This document shows, one piece after another, positions 63,124 through 64,000 of a DNA stretch of 64,000 nucleotides (position 1 is its first letter; each line of letters starts with the position of its first letter). Where the stretch lies: the NCBI RefSeq assembly GCF_024169245.1, contig NZ_JALJWP010000001.1, positions 5,751,501 to 5,815,500 on the forward strand. The letters are read 5' to 3'. The notes beneath the pieces are model-generated. The model saw only the letters and a program-made list of their open reading frames with translations, had not been told where the DNA came from and searched no databases. This DNA comes from Pseudomonas koreensis (lineage in GTDB: Bacteria; Pseudomonadota; Gammaproteobacteria; Pseudomonadales; Pseudomonadaceae). The position numbers and the translations under genes were made by a program.

Positions 63124-64000
63124 ATGTCTGAAGCGCCCGGAAAACTAAGACTCGGTGCACTGGTTGCACTGGTAGTCGGCTCAATGATCGGTGGCGGGAT
63201 ATTTTCCTTGCCACAAAACATGGCCGCCAGCGCCGACGTCGGTGCCGTGCTGATCGGCTGGGCCATCACCGCAGTCGGCATGCTCACCCTCGCTTTCGTC
63301 TTTCAGACTCTCGCCAATCGCAAGCCTGACCTGGACGGCGGGGTCTACGCCTACGCCAAGGCAGGATTCGGCGACTACATGGGTTTTTCGTCTGCCTGGG
63401 GTTACTGGATCAGCGCCTGGCTGGGTAACGTCGGCTACTTCGTTCTGCTGTTCAGCACTCTCGGCTACTTCTTTCCGATCTTCGGCGAGGGCAATACCCC
63501 GGCAGCGGTGATAGGCGCGTCGTTGCTGCTGTGGGGCGTGCATTTCCTGGTGTTGCGCGGGATCAAGGAAGCGGCGTTCATCAACCTCGTGACCACGGTC
63601 GCCAAGGTCGTGCCGCTGCTGCTGTTCGTGCTGATCGCCATCTTCGCGTTCAAACTGGACATCTTCACCGCCGACATCTGGGGCGTGAAAAACCCTGATC
63701 TGGGCAGTGTGATGAACCAAGTGCGCAACATGATGCTGGTCACCGTCTGGGTGTTCATCGGCATCGAGGGCGCGAGCATCTTCTCCGCCCGCGCCGAGAA
63801 ACGTTCGGATGTGGGCAAGGCCACCGTGATCGGCTTCATCACCGTGCTGCTGTTTCTGGTGCTGGTGAACGTGCTGTCTCTGGGCATCATGACTCAGCCG
63901 GAACTGGCGAAACTGCAGAACCCGTCGATGGCCGCCGTGCTTGAACACGTGGTCGGGCACTGGGGCGCGGTGCTGATCAGCGTTGGCTTGATCATTTCGC
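63124..64000 (+). CDS. arcD: Arginine/ornithine antiporter ArcD, N-terminal part (runs past window end)
   Basis: The first 292 residues of an APC-type antiporter; the frame is still open at base 64000. It opens [20 protein letters not shown] and keeps most positions of the neighbouring paralogue, including [18 protein letters not shown] and [23 protein letters not shown] lies eight bases before this ATG; an in-frame ATG two codons earlier is too close to it. In pseudomonads arcD heads the arginine deiminase operon arcDABC, so arcA is expected downstream; that is an inference. Confidence 0.78.
   Translation, partial: MSEAPGKLRLGALVALVVGSMIGGGIFSLPQNMAASADVGAVLIGWAITAVGMLTLAFVFQTLANRKPDLDGGVYAYAKAGFGDYMGFSSAWGYWISAWLGNVGYFVLLFSTLGYFFPIFGEGNTPAAVIGASLLLWGVHFLVLRGIKEAAFINLVTTVAKVVPLLLFVLIAIFAFKLDIFTADIWGVKNPDLGSVMNQVRNMMLVTVWVFIGIEGASIFSARAEKRSDVGKATVIGFITVLLFLVLVNVLSLGIMTQPELAKLQNPSMAAVLEHVVGHWGAVLISVGLIIS

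Overview
The window is ordinary chromosomal DNA of a Pseudomonas, most likely of the P. fluorescens group. The main evidence is the block eda-pgl-zwf-hexR ... oprB-gtsDCBA ... gtrS-gltR-glk-edd-gap, which has the gene order known from Pseudomonas. The many short palindromic repeats based on GTGGGAGCGAGCCTGCTCGC and GTAGGAGCTGCCGAAGG also fit this group. Coding density is high. I see no rRNA, tRNA, CRISPR array, prophage, insertion sequence or plasmid function.

Bases 1-8450 hold an SDR fragment, a PACE efflux pump divergent from a LysR regulator, a three-gene ECF42-type sigma operon (SnoaL-like, DGPF protein, sigma with TPR tail), several small acetyltransferase and flavoprotein genes, a LysE exporter and alaC. 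Bases 8630-11850 are the gluconate system gntT-gntK-gntR, with three near-identical operator-like boxes. Bases 11990-15000 hold a second divergent LysR/PACE pair and an MFS transporter. Bases 15110-23760 contain a soluble double-PAS chemoreceptor, an unusual cluster of a FecI-like sigma factor translationally coupled to a betaine-type binding protein with a PhnD-like protein upstream, a desaturase, a 36-residue Lys-rich protein, a second peptide deformylase coupled to a BrkB-type membrane protein, and CsbD.

Bases 24000-29450 carry fadD1, fadD2, a monoglyceride-lipase-like hydrolase and a PhaJ-type (R)-enoyl-CoA hydratase. Together these handle fatty acid activation and may link it to polyhydroxyalkanoate precursors. 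Bases 32585-51416 form the glucose and Entner-Doudoroff region. Glucose enters through OprB and GtsABCD, is phosphorylated by Glk, and passes through Zwf, Pgl, Edd and Eda to pyruvate and glyceraldehyde 3-phosphate, which Gap oxidises. HexR and GtrS/GltR regulate the region. GntK supplies 6-phosphogluconate to the same route. HexR-type boxes are visible in front of zwf and between edd and gap.

Bases 51570-56640 form a haem uptake locus (Fur box, ECF sigma, FecR anti-sigma, TonB receptor with signalling domain, haem oxygenase). The end holds a DUF454 protein, a dCache chemoreceptor, a class III CoA-transferase and two divergent ArcD-like antiporter genes, the second cut by the window end.

I did not find an obviously new multi-gene system. 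The observations I rate highest are the sigma/binding-protein cluster at 16.99-19.45 kb, the shared loop sequence that links two otherwise different repeat families, the directional ~175-bp composite repeat present three times, and the predicted ECF42 and GntR target sites. All functions are inferred by reading protein motifs; no database search was run.
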